A stretch of 10,806 nt of DNA. It comes from Entrophospora sp. SA101. Lineage: Eukaryota > Glomeromycota > Glomeromycetes > Entrophosporales > Entrophosporaceae. Below are positions 1 through 8,995 of the stretch, in pieces. How positions within the stretch are numbered: position 1 is the stretch's first letter; each line of letters starts with the position of its first letter. The position numbers were made by a program, and so were the translations under genes. The stretch is taken from contig CAUDNR010004428.1 of NCBI GenBank assembly GCA_958430865.1, positions 1 through 10,806 on the forward strand, written 5' to 3'. A model generated the notes under the pieces. The model worked only from the letters and a program-made list of their open reading frames with translations, ran no database searches and was not told where the DNA came from.

Positions 1-135
1 CATTTCCATTTTTGGAGTTAGAGAAGGATCTACAAGGCCAATAAAAAGTTGTGGGACTAGGTGTCTTGCACTATATTTAATATCTAGTTGGCCAGCCGAT
101 TGTTGACAATGCAATATCCAACCCTTCAGTGCATA
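1..135 (-). CDS. Partial exon of an unidentified gene running off the left edge
   Basis: On the minus strand 45 codons are open from 135 down to the window edge. The region reads as ordinary globular protein, with motifs such as LKGWILHCQQSAGQLD and FIGLVDPSLTPKMEM, and is much less AT-biased than its surroundings. A splice acceptor (TTGACAG) sits at 137-136 immediately before it, and the frame closes with TGA just upstream of that acceptor, so I read it as an internal or later exon whose 5' exons were not found. I do not recognise the family. The alternating hydrophobic and charged pattern would suit a helical protein, but no catalytic motif is visible. The gene would be tandem with NOT2 and lie downstream of it. 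It could also be a transposon fragment. Confidence 0.5.
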
Positions 136-783
136 CTGTCAATTAAATTTAAATTCGTAGTTCTTTCCCATTTTTTAAAAGCAAACTTTTTTGCTATTTT
201 TACATCATTTTTTATTTTTTATTTATGACAAAGCTTCAAAATTTAATGTCACGAACATATTCTCAAGGACAAGAGCTTTCGAATGATATAAAGATCACAA
301 TATTTAATTAGTATAGTTTTGAAATAAATTCAGAAGAAATTTTGGATGCAAACTTTTGTCACCAAGTGTAAGTGTATAATGAATGGAAAAAAAACAAAAA
401 AAATATCATTAACGATACTAAATGATAGTAGTATTCAACATTTTCAATTGATGGCGGTATTTTCATCTGGAATATGGCCTTTTACGAAATGACATCCAAA
501 TATTTTGTCATCGTTATTTTCTTGTAGTCAGATTGGTATATATTGCAAGAAAATTATATTTTATGTCTTTGGAGTATAAAACTCCATTACTCATAAAATA
601 ATATTCATACTACTTATTATACCAACTGTTTTAGCGACTTCAAAATTCTGTTAGCTATTTATTCATATTAATAGTAATGGTTAATTTTAAAAAGAAAGAA
701 AAACAAAATAATTAAAATATTTCTTTCCCTTGACCTCTTGAATTTTTATTTCACCAAAGTTTTTGTTGCCAAATTCTCTTTAA
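136..783. other. Non-coding AT-rich stretch
   Basis: I see no gene here on either strand. Frames are closed every few tens of bases and base composition is very AT-rich. It contains the two-tier hairpin at 558-599. A short open stretch at about 750-822 on the plus strand (…FSLSWSVLCISLWEGN) may be an earlier piece of the relic at 784-1056 in a shifted frame. Confidence 0.6.
558..599. repeat. Two-tier inverted repeat (hairpin)
   Basis: Outer arms ATTTTATG (558-565) and CATAAAAT (592-599) are perfect inverted repeats. Inner arms GGAGT (571-575) and ACTCC (581-585) enclose a 5-nt loop, with 5-6 unpaired bases between the tiers. It would fold as a cruciform or RNA hairpin. Nothing shows a function. 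In DNA this AT-rich the outer arms alone could be chance, and the GC-containing inner arms make it slightly more notable. Confidence 0.5.
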
Positions 784-1056
784 GTTGGTCAGTTTTATGC
801 ATTTCTCTTTGGGAAGGGAACTGACGAAGAGAAGTTTAATGCCTTAGTCGAAGAGAAGAAAATAAGAGAAAAATTAGTTGTTGATAATCCAGAAAAATAC
901 AAGCAAAGGGTTATCGTTCGGATAAATGAAGAGATAAAAAACCAAGAAATTGACAAAGAATATTTTTTTTATTTTTTCAGATTCACCTCGGAATCTGGCG
1001 GGCTAACCGTTCTTAGAGTGAAAGTGGCGATAACCACCGTTGTTTTTAATAACTAA
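784..1056 (+). pseudogene. Coding relic, lysine/glutamate-rich fragment
   Basis: The plus strand is open for 90 codons from after TAA at 781-783 to TAA at 1054-1056, with no ATG at the front. The first 60 residues are clearly protein-like, with GKGTDEEKFNALVEEKK, then a segment with NPEKYKQRV and INEEIKNQEIDKEY, rich in charged residues and probably helical. The tail after the run of Phe/Tyr codons at 961-978 is less convincing and may be read-through. Just upstream, another frame reads …VLCISLWEGN and stops at the point where this frame's GTDEEK begins, which suggests a frameshift inside a once longer gene. I do not recognise the family. It may be an exon rather than a pseudogene, since a possible acceptor (GGTCAG) lies at 787-792. 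Confidence 0.45.
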
Positions 1057-1475
1057 TAACAGCACTTATCCGTCTCTTTCATCTCGATATTGTTCTTTTG
1101 CTCGTGCTTCTGATGACTTTTTTTTAAAAAAAATATGAAGTGACGCGTTAAAAAAACTATTTCCCCAAATTTTGTTCCTTTAATTTTACTTTTTAAATGG
1201 AAGCTTTTGCTTTCAGATTTTAGATTTGGTATATATATATTAATAATATGTGAAGAAAAATCTGTAATGACAAGAATTTAATTATAGTCTGATATGATAA
1301 GGTTCGACTGTACATGTTCCAAATTAAATTTAAATAATAAGCTAATGTAGCTAAAAGAAAAAAAGTAATTTAAATCATAGCTACACAAAATTTATGCAAA
1401 AGGTTTTCTATACCATATATTTATATATGTATTAATATGGAAATTTGTATACGTTTGTAAATCATATTAATATGG
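1057..1475. other. Non-coding stretch downstream of NOT2
   Basis: No gene is visible. The region holds AT-dinucleotide runs (about 1230-1245 and 1415-1432) and the 10-mer ATTAATATGG occurs twice in direct orientation at about 1431 and 1466. It is the 3' flank of the NOT2 gene on the minus strand. Confidence 0.55.
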
Positions 1476-1481
1476 TTTATT
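1476..1481 (-). terminator. Poly(A) signal AATAAA of the NOT2 gene
   Basis: A perfect AATAAA lies on the minus strand about 40 nt after the NOT2 TAA stop (1523-1521). This is the right place for a cleavage/polyadenylation signal and implies a short 3' UTR. In such AT-rich DNA the hexamer alone is weak evidence; position is what supports it. Confidence 0.6.
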
Positions 1482-1520
1482 ATGCATCTTCTTCGTTGTA
1501 TAAAATGCAATGAATAGCCT

Positions 1521-2769
1521 TTACTCCAAATACATTGCTTGATCTTTATCTTCTAATGAATCATACATAAGAACAATTTCCCGGGGAAACTTTTCCCATG
1601 CACTAGGATCAAAAAATATAAATGTTCCACGTTCAAATACTTGAGATTTGTTAAATGGTTCAGCTCCTTGTTCTTTCGTTAACCAAAGTTTCAAATCTTT
1701 ATGAAATCTCCAATTTCGATTAAATCTAATTATAAAAATTATCTGTTTTATTAAAAAATTTTTTCCAAAATAAAATTTAAATAATATTGATAATAATTAC
1801 TAACAATTCATATGCGGCAGCTTCCTGTAAAAAATCTTTTGGCATACTATAAAAAATATAAAATAATGTCTCATCAGAAAATGATTTTATTTTTTGTGGT
1901 GCAGGTGGTGGTGGTTGTACATTATAGCATGTAGGAAGATGATACTCGGGTTCAATAAATCCAATAGCTTGATTATTATCTGCCCATGGCGAACTAAACG
2001 TGGCATAAAGTGGACTATATAAAATAATATATTACTTATTAAGAATACTTTCTTATTATGTATTATAATTCTAATTATTTTAATAATAATAATAATAATA
2101 TAAGTACATACTCTGGTGAATTTAAATTTAAACCTAGTGATGTTAAATCACTGCCCAATGATAACATGTTTAAATCAGGATCTGTCATCCGTATTACACT
2201 TAATAGTCCAAGTAATCCATATCCATCGATTGATGTCGTTACAGATGTTGATGTTGTCGAATTCATAGATTGTCCACTTGGTACAACTATCCCATTACTA
2301 TTATTGCTATTAGTATTATTGTTACTACTAGTATTATTGATGTTGTTGCTGATATCTCCACCTATCACCATGTTCGATTGTAAGTTCGGTATACCTGACG
2401 ATAATGATGACGGCGGGAATGGCCCAGAGTTAGGTAAGCTTGTTGATATCGTTGTCGATGACGACGAAGATGTTGATGAAGCGGATGGTGTTGTTGTCGA
2501 GGAATAAGTTAATGATGGAGTTTCAGGTACGTTTATCGAGTACGCATTAGGTACACCAGAAGAAGCTAATGGTTGTATCATTGATACATTGCCTCCTACT
2601 TTCGTAGAATAATTCTAAATTTTATTAAATCAAAAATTCAATGTTTTTACATGTATATATATATATTTTATATAATATTTTAATATATATATATACACAT
2701 ATTTTTCAAGTGTAATATACACACCTTTTTATCTTGTTCTGAAGACGACCCTAATCCACTTGAATTCAT

Positions 2770-2801
<32 letters not shown>

Positions 2802-3612
2802 GCTGCTGCTGCTGCTGCTGAGGTATATTATTCGATGACGTGTTCATATTGGTAGTAGTATTGTTGGACGTAATACTACTACTATTACTGCTACTGCTAC
2901 CTAAAGCAGGAAATTCAGATAGATCTAATATATCATTTTGCTGATGATGATGTAGTTGTTGCTGAGGATGTAGAGTATGTATTGCATTCTGATATTGTGT
3001 AAAAGGTAATTGTTGTTGTCTCGATGTTGTAATACTTGGTGTTGAACCTAACGAACCTGGTGTATAATTCCATGATGCTACATTATTACTACCTATATAA
3101 ATTATATAATAGTAATAATATACATATTAGATAGATAGATAAATATAAATTCAAAATAAATGATTTATTTTCTAAACCTTTGATCTTCTAAAAAATGGAT
3201 AAATTGTAATAATTAAATAGATCGAATGGTTTGAAAATTAATTAAACAATTCATACCAATTCTTCCATTAACCTTCATCATTGGCGTTGCTCCAACTGTT
3301 CTTTGAGACATCGAAGATGATAAATATGCAGAATTCATGGGTCCTGGACGGTTAGCTTGTTGAGCCGGGTTTGGTACTAAAATAATAATAATATATCATT
3401 GAATTCTCTTTTACTGGACAAATAAATTTTATTTAATAACAGTAATAATAATAATTCTTCTGTTTAAAGGATAATAATTTATTTCTTAATTTGGTTTTCC
3501 TCAAAAATTACAAAGAATTCAAACCTGTTCGATTCATTAAACTACCACCTGGTTGTGGACCAAACCGATTAGGATTATTGATTGTTTTGACGATGTTACT
3601 GTTGGTAGGCAT
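1521..3612 (-). CDS. NOT2: CCR4-NOT complex subunit NOT2 (CNOT2), six exons
   Basis: NOT2 is a structural subunit of the CCR4-NOT complex, which shortens poly(A) tails and represses mRNAs. It pairs with NOT3/5 and docks on NOT1. Exons on the minus strand are 3612-3525, 3376-3257, 3092-2725, 2614-2112, 2014-1805 and 1725-1521. The introns (148, 164, 110, 97 and 79 nt) are all GT-AG, the fourth with a perfect GTATGT donor, and together the exons give 497 codons plus TAA. Residues 1-350 are low complexity (S/T/N/Q) with a conserved short motif ILDLSEFPALG at 124-134 and Q17 at 161-177. LGLNLNSPD precedes the NOT2/3/5 domain (about 360-497), which shows YATFSSPWADN, EPEYHLPTCYNVQPPPPAPQ, SMPKDFLQEAAAYEL, NRNWRFHKDLKLWLTKEQG and a terminal DQAMYLE. 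The match to the animal and fungal CNOT2 C-terminus is close. ATG at 3612 is the only start in exon 1's frame. A TTTAG at 3634-3630 may end a 5' UTR intron. Confidence 0.96.
2081..2102. repeat. (TAA)n microsatellite in NOT2 intron 4
   Basis: About seven TAA/ATT trinucleotides lie just inside the donor of the fourth NOT2 intron. Read through, they would encode a false leucine run on the minus strand. Confidence 0.85.
2651..2697. repeat. AT-dinucleotide repeat in NOT2 intron 3
   Basis: Two blocks of alternating TA (about 2653-2667 and 2681-2695), separated by AT-rich sequence, fill much of the third NOT2 intron and form an imperfect palindrome. This is a typical unstable microsatellite, and no function is implied. 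Confidence 0.75.
2770..2820 (-). repeat. Polyglutamine repeat (Q17) in NOT2 exon 3
   Basis: Read in NOT2's direction, six CAG codons are followed by eleven CAA codons, coding residues 161-177. The two codons form pure blocks and are not mixed, which suggests two separate expansions by slippage. The repeat lies in the disordered N-terminal half, away from the structured domain. Confidence 0.95.
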
Positions 3613-4200
3613 TTTTAGATAAAAACTCCCTAAATAATGAATAATAATATATATTATTATGTTTAAATACTACAAATTCACCGATTTATTTATTTTTAAA
3701 AATTTGTTGTTCTGGTCAACCTAAATATTAAAATAGATTTAGGTTTATAAACAAAAAAAATAATATAATAAAAAAATAATTACTTTGATTATATTTAAAT
3801 ATATGTATTTTTTTATTGTTTTAATAAAAAATCAACCAACTTTTTTTATTTATCACAAATTATAACTTATATGAAAAACATAAATTTTTTTTTCCAAGTC
3901 AATAATATTTAAAATTTTTTTTTGTGCAATTCTGTAATTTTGAATTAGTTTTATTTGTAGCACGATGCAATAATAAAAGTCACACCGGAAAATTGTTTGT
4001 GATTGGACAAAAATGATCAACAGCGATTTTTATTTCTTTTAACATGCTTTTCTTCTTCCTTATTATATACATGTTGTATTGAGATTATGTGAATGAAATC
4101 AAATATGGAGGGTGTTTGGGTGCAAAATTCATTTTGATTGGCTGGTTTAAATTTCATATTATTGAAATAACAAGATCTGCTCGTTATTAAATTTCATAAA
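3613..4200 (-). promoter_or_regulatory. Upstream region of NOT2, with two inverted CCAAT boxes
   Basis: There is no gene here. On NOT2's strand, CCAATCAC lies at about 4006-3999 and CCAATC at 4141-4136, some 390 and 525 nt before the ATG. A GC-containing patch (TTTCCGGTGTGAC, about 3992-3980) follows the proximal box. The rest is A/T homopolymer runs (3740-3900). Two possible splice acceptors (TTTAG at about 3721 and 3630) suggest a 5' UTR intron, but no clear donor was chosen. The promoter assignment is inferred from position and CCAAT boxes only. Confidence 0.4.
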
Positions 4201-5168
4201 ATAAGATGGCCACTATTAAAGAGAATTAGTACAAGCAAGGAATAAATTAAAAAGATATGCAGACAAATTGGGAAGATTATAGATGGCGTGAAAGTCCTTT
4301 CTGGTTCTATTTTTATCAGCTTTAAACATTATTAAAGAAAATCAATTCCATTATGTTCCTATCTTATTCAACTCCACATATTTCAAACAAAAACGCTGAA
4401 GAGTTTATTATGCGTGAAGTTATAAGATTTAATTTTTGAGGATACAGAAAATTGTTTGATACATAAGATATTGGAAATTATCACATAAATACAGCATATT
4501 CACAAAAAACTTTTCGGTGTTCCAATAATAGGTGTTGTAAGACTAGATTTTTAAATAAAGTTGCTCAGTGGATGAGAGCCCAAAATACCGCGGCAATGAA
4601 GCTTCTAGTAGTCAGAAAGATGCGTTAAATGGATATTGTTCATTCTATTTATTAACTTTTTTTTTCCTTTTTGCTCAAAACTTTTATTTAAATGCTTGCA
4701 GAAAATGATCCAGTGTTCAACTTGAGCAGAGTTGAGAATTTTATCCAATTGGACATAATAATATACGACCGTCCAATTTCAACACTGTTGTTGAGATGTT
4801 ATATAACAACAATCAACTTAACTAAGAACAGTTTTCTGTAGAATTAATCATAGTATATGTGGTTTGTATTGGTTCAGATGATACTACTTTGAATATTATT
4901 CAATGATTGAACAAGCATAATATGCACAATTCATATACAATTTTTAGGACGTTGTGAAGTGTATTAATACTCAAACAGTCCAGTAATCCGAGAATCTATC
5001 ATTATACTTTATGCATCTTACATATATATGTGGAGCATGCTGCAACAAAACCAGACAAAGCGAATATTGGTATTACCAAGTATTTCAGGGATCAATATTA
5101 TTTATTTAATATCACAATTACATTACCAATGATATTTGTCAAGATAAAAATAGTTAATATAAAGTTAA
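4201..5168. other. Long stretch without an intact gene; coding scraps only
   Basis: No frame stays open for long. Short protein-like pieces occur on the plus strand, such as VDESPKYRGNEASSSQKDA (about 4569-4625), a piece at about 4704-4841 with VFNLSRVENFIQLD, and one at about 5000-5100 with KPDKANIGITKYFRDQYY. They are in different frames and separated by stops. Together with the better fragment at 5169-5382 they may be the remains of one plus-strand gene with unmapped introns and frame breaks. I recognise no family. Confidence 0.4.
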
Positions 5169-5382
5169 TTTACATTAGGCCTACTATGGAACCGGAGAAT
5201 TATTAGAAGTATTTTAAAAGAGGAACAATGTGAAAAAATTGCTCCTTATATTTTCAAAATAAATGAAAATTACCTATGAAATTTACCAAGAAGAAAGAAA
5301 AATAATAAATGTTAGAAAAAGAAAGCAGCACGAAGATGCATTATTACCTAATAAAAAGCAAAAATCTTTAAAAGGAGAATAA
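5169..5382 (+). pseudogene. Frameshifted C-terminal remnant of an unidentified plus-strand gene
   Basis: Two overlapping open frames read like consecutive pieces of one protein. The first (5169-5279) includes LLWNRRIIRSILKEEQCEKI and APYIFKINENYL and stops at TGA. The second, in another frame (open from an ATG at 5263 to TAA at 5382), reads ITYEIYQEERKIINVRKRKQ and ends with a lysine-rich NKKQKSLKGE. The basic tail resembles a nuclear-localisation type C-terminus. A possible acceptor (CATTAG) lies at 5174-5179, just before GLLWNRR, so the first part may begin an exon. I do not recognise the family. A short intron or one indel near 5265-5280 would explain the frame change. The opposite-strand transposase relic starts less than 100 bp further on. 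Confidence 0.45.
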
Positions 5383-5450
5383 TTACCATTTTTTTTGATA
5401 GTTGGAATGAATTTCAATTATACAAAGAAAAATTACTTTCTTATTTTTAA

Positions 5451-7301
5451 TCAAGGCCGTTTCTTAGTTTCTTTAACTTCAATTTGAACAATTTGACCAT
5501 TCTTCTGGCTGCTTAATTTTTTTCTTCTAAACTCTTTATCTTATCCAATAACTCTTGTTTCTGTTTTTTACTTCATTCTTCAGATTTTTCCTGAAACTTG
5601 GCTAGTAATATCTTTGTATTCATCTTTCACAAATGGGTGAGTATTCTGGTAAAGATATTCTTGTATTTTATAGTCCAAAGGAAGTGGCATTAATACTAAA
5701 ATGGATAAAGCTCTAATTTCTTCCAAAATATCTGTTTCTTGATTTTCAATAAATTGAATTCAGCTAAAGGTCCATTAGCAGCTTCTTGAACTTTTACTGT
5801 ACCAAGATTAGATGCTTCAAAAAGAAAATGTTGATATTTCTGTATACTTGGTAATTTCTTAAAATGAATTCCCAAAATTGCTTTAATATCTAAGTATTGG
5901 AAACCTTTTCCACCTTCATAACATTGAGCTTTATTTAATCCAGCTCAACCACATGATATAGATAATCTACTCTTGTTCTTCTGTAGAGTTTTTTAATTAT
6001 GCCAAAACTACCATCACATTTAAATTTGGTATGTCCAGGAATCATGAAATTCAATTCAACACTTTCATAATAACCACAAATTACCAAATATAAATAAAAT
6101 CAAATTCTTACATTATTTTTATTTTGTCCCCAGCATTACCACAAGTAATGTTTTTCACCTTTATTCAATTTCTTAGTTCCATCAAAGATCATACTAAGTG
6201 TGCCATTTGGTCCTTTTCCTATAATTTCATCTTTATCAAGAACATAATTAATTTGTTCTCTTACTGCTCCATCTTGAATACCAAATAAATGAACTTACAT
6301 GAACTAAGGTAATAAATCTTACTTACTTGTTGATTTAAATGTGGTACATGAACATTTTGAGCTCAATCATAACTATAATGAGCAGTAGCATCAATACTAC
6401 AATATTTTGTTTTATCCTTTAAATAATTTTGATCAACTAATTTTCTTTGTTCTTCTGCTAATTTGGTGTTTTTATTATAATAATTTCTTTCTAATCTTGA
6501 CTTGGACAGATGCTCTTTAAATCTTTTGAGTAAATCTTTAGCTTCTTCCTCTTGGCAAGCATTGTAATGTAAACCATCTCTAAAATGTTGACAAGTATCA
6601 CACAAGTCAGTCCTTGGACTCATAATTTGAATTTCTGGTGTCAATTGATGTCATAATTTTCTGAAAGCATCATATTTCAAAGATTTCAAATTACTATCTT
6701 CTTCTAGACCAGCTAGAAAATCCCTGTGTACAGATTTATAACCCATTTCAGCTGGTAAGAATGTAATTGATTGGGTTATTCTATTGATACTTCTTCCTGG
6801 ACTTGGTAATCCATGAACTTCTGCATAATTTTCTAGGAAATTCTTTACCACCTCAGCAATACCTTTGTCAATCACCATTTTAGTTTTCCATTGAGGCATC
6901 CTTTTAATATTACCATGAACTCTTGCTAGAAGACCATTGTTCATCAGGTGATTTCTGATATTTTCAAAATAAGTCCTACCAATTCCTAGCATATTGAGAT
7001 AAGTTTCTTGACAAAGAAGTGTATTGTGATCCCAATGATAGAAAGTTCTTTTATTAGATCTGGTTTTCTTTTTAAGGCATCTACTAGCACTTATTGATCC
7101 ACCATCCATTGCTTTAAGTTGGGCCATTAAAAATATGTCTTGTTTTGATTTAGAAAGAGCTTGAAAGGATTCCCTTAATTCTGCAAATTCTTCCTTGGGA
7201 ATTCTTGAAGAACAATCACAATTACAACCTTTTTCTAAAAAATCAATTGCTTTTTGATATTCATTAGAACCATTATATTTATAATTACTTTTCATATACA
7301 C
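5451..7301 (-). pseudogene. Decayed transposase-like gene of the DUF7869-type multicopy family
   Basis: About 617 codons once ran from ATG 7301 (or 7295) to TGA 5453-5451. In order on the minus strand come a Cys-containing N-terminus (GCNCDCS), FLMAQLKAMDGG, a helical region with NHLMNNGLLARVHGN, YAEVHGLPSPGRS, then SPRTDLCDTCQ (about 6620), ATAHYSYD before the stop at 6365, QNKNN (about 6125), GHTKFKCDGSFG (6036-6001), and a C-terminus ending VQIEVKETKKRP. From memory this order matches proteins expanded in Glomeromycotina and some animals and oomycetes that carry a DUF7869-type domain, probably an RNase-H-fold transposase. The copy is dead: in-frame TGAs at 6653-6651, 6365-6363, 6102-6100 and 5575-5573, plus frameshifts near 6295, 6145, 5945, 5750 and 5590, and in the A-run near 5515. 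The usual DN of the DN-x(2)-GQNKNN motif reads GN (GGT at 6140-6138). I found no terminal inverted repeats by eye. Confidence 0.82.
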
Positions 7302-8111
7302 TTATCCCTATATATATAATTTTATAATTTCATGTTCACTTTGTAGGTTTTCATTTATTTTAAAATCGAAGAGGTTTTAAATTGGTCCTGTGTTAACAAG
7401 CAAAGTAGGCAGACAGAAGTATTTTCAAGCATATATTCAATAATTGACATAAAAGAGAATAAAATCCTTAATTGGTTCCATGTAAATAATTATGTCAAGA
7501 TTAAATTATTTTAATGTTAAATTTTAATGTTATTAACATTGAATTAAGAATAGATGAAAAGTTTGTGTTCAGTTTATTACAAAAAAACCTTGTCAATCTT
7601 GACCTAAGAAATACAAATAAGGAAATTGTTTGCGTAAAAAACTATGAACCTTTCTTATATATGTATATGTATATAATAAATCTTTAGTTTTACCAAATAT
7701 ATTCGATAGAATTAAGAGTGATTATTATTGGTATATATATTTAAAAAGAAAAAAAATAAGAATATCGTTATTTATGATGATCTTATGATGTGATCCATTT
7801 ATTTTACATATTTACAAACATTATCTAAAAAAAGCAATTGAAAAAAATTACTGGAATTAAATAGTCACCACAGATCTATAGTAATAGTAGATGATAGTAA
7901 AATTCGAATGTCCCTTTTGCTTCAAGCTGTGTTTTTCTGATTATCCTTGCTTGAAAGGAAACAAAAATGTGGGGACGGCCATCCTATTTATATTTTTTTG
8001 AATTAATAAAATAGACTATTGTCTTGACCTGAGTGATGTCATTGTGTGAGTAAAAGGCACGAAGCTCACTGTCATGTTTTCATTTAAAAACTTGTTAAAT
8101 TTATTCAATTT
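7302..8111. other. Non-coding stretch between the transposase relic and the repeats
   Basis: I see no gene. The first 100 bases would be the 5' flank of the transposase-like relic. A short open stretch with VDDSKIRMSLLLQAVFF lies at about 7880-7940 on the plus strand but has no partner. The less AT-rich patch at 7970-8085 (containing GGGGACGGCC) is the only compositional change and may be a fragment of another repeat. Confidence 0.5.
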
Positions 8112-8190
8112 ATTATTAATTTGTGTTCCACCAGTTAAGGAAAGGATTTAATTAGTGCTGATCTGGGCAAATTTTTTAAATTTTATATTA
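8112..8190 (+). repeat. Diverged direct repeat, copy 1
   Basis: This shares a common layout with 10461-10540 in the same orientation: GTGTTCCAC, then AAGGAAAG, then TTAATTAGTGC, then GGGCAAA, ending CATATTA/TATATTA. The copies differ by scattered substitutions and a 1-base slip. It is a dispersed repeat or the end of a larger element. The pair encloses about 2.27 kb containing the MITE and the degraded multi-exon gene. Confidence 0.75.
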
Positions 8191-8296
8191 AAATCAATTT
8201 AATTGATTTTTCACCCCCCACAAAAAGTCATGCATTATTACATTACATATATTATCATTTATATCAAACTATGTTAAACAAATGTGAAATATTATA

Positions 8297-8746
8297 TGGT
8301 TGGCTCAGTCTAAAGACCTCCTATTTCTGCACCACATGGGCAAATTTCAAAAATAGCAATTTTGTAATTTGTTCAAAAATGCAATAAAAATTTTCGAAAA
8401 TAGGACTTCACGTGATTTTGGGTTTAAAAATTTATTTCGTACTGCCAAATTTAGATATGATGGTCATGTATTAGTCTAAATTTAGAAATGATTTTTGTAG
8501 TTTGGTCTAAATTTAGTAATGATCCTAGCGGCCAAATTTCTCATGAACATAGTAAAGTACATGTTCTAAAAAAGAATAGAACTCTACAACAAATGATTTT
8601 TTTGAGAATATCTCATTATTACATTAAAACTAAAGACCTATTCTATCAACTAATAACGTTATTTTTTTAAAAGATAGGACAGAAAGTGACTTCTATACTT
8701 TTAAAATTTATGCAAAACTTAGGAGGTCTTTAGACCAAGCCAACTA
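8297..8746. mobile_element. 450-bp MITE with 27-bp terminal inverted repeats and TA target duplication
   Basis: The left end (8297-8323, beginning TGGTTGGCTCAGTCTAAAG) and the reverse complement of the right end (8720-8746) match at 24 of 27 positions. Both ends are flanked by TA (8295-8296 and 8747-8748), the target duplication expected of Tc1/mariner-type elements. The interior has no transposase; its longest open frame (8488-8670 plus) is not protein-like. This makes it a non-autonomous miniature element, presumably mobilised by a related transposase elsewhere. The close match of the ends suggests a younger insertion than the surrounding relics. Superfamily is inferred only from the TA duplication and size. 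Confidence 0.85.
8444..8536 (+). repeat. 31-bp tandem repeat inside the MITE
   Basis: The core YAAATTTAGWWATGAT occurs three times with exactly 31-nt spacing (AAATTT starting at 8447, 8478 and 8509). A fourth, shortened start (CCAAATTT) lies at 8532. Tandem subterminal or internal repeats in such elements can bind the transposase, but here that is only a possibility. Confidence 0.7.
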
Positions 8747-8995
8747 TATTTACTTATGAAAATATGAGTTGTTAAATTTGTCACTATTCCATTATTTAGT
8801 GAGGAGTCCTGGATTGTGGGTATAAAATTCACATATTTAAATATACAAATTTATTAAAAATAAAGAATGTGTTTCAAAATAATAAATTCCAAAACACTTT
8901 AGCATTGATAATATAGAAAATAACTTCAAACTTACTTTTATATTTCATTTCAGGACACAACTATAGTAAGCAAGTATATGAGATTTTTAAAATAT

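Noticed and set aside
1280..1315. Possible tRNA B-box-like GGTTCGACT
   Set aside because: No matching A-box, acceptor stem or anticodon arm can be folded around it.
2075..2111. Continuation of the NOT2 exon 4 frame past the donor (…YVLILLLLLLK)
   Set aside because: A perfect GTATGT donor at 2111-2106 ends the exon. The leucine run comes from the intronic TAA repeat, and splicing restores the conserved NSPDPLYATF.
2058..2507. 149-codon plus-strand open frame rich in L, N and D
   Set aside because: It lies antisense to NOT2 exon 4 and intron 4. Its composition mirrors the S/T/N-rich coding strand and the TAA repeat, so it is a shadow.
6265..6335. GT-AG intron in the transposase relic (CAA|GTAAGT)
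   Set aside because: Reading through gives QQVSKIYYLSSCK, which fits the family pattern after the DxAQ motif, so a simple frameshift explains the break better.
7302..7480. Terminal inverted repeats for the transposase relic
   Set aside because: I compared the flanks of 5451 and 7301 by eye and found no convincing inverted pair or target duplication.
8488..8670. 60-codon plus-strand open frame
   Set aside because: It lies inside the MITE, spans its tandem repeats and has no protein-like character.
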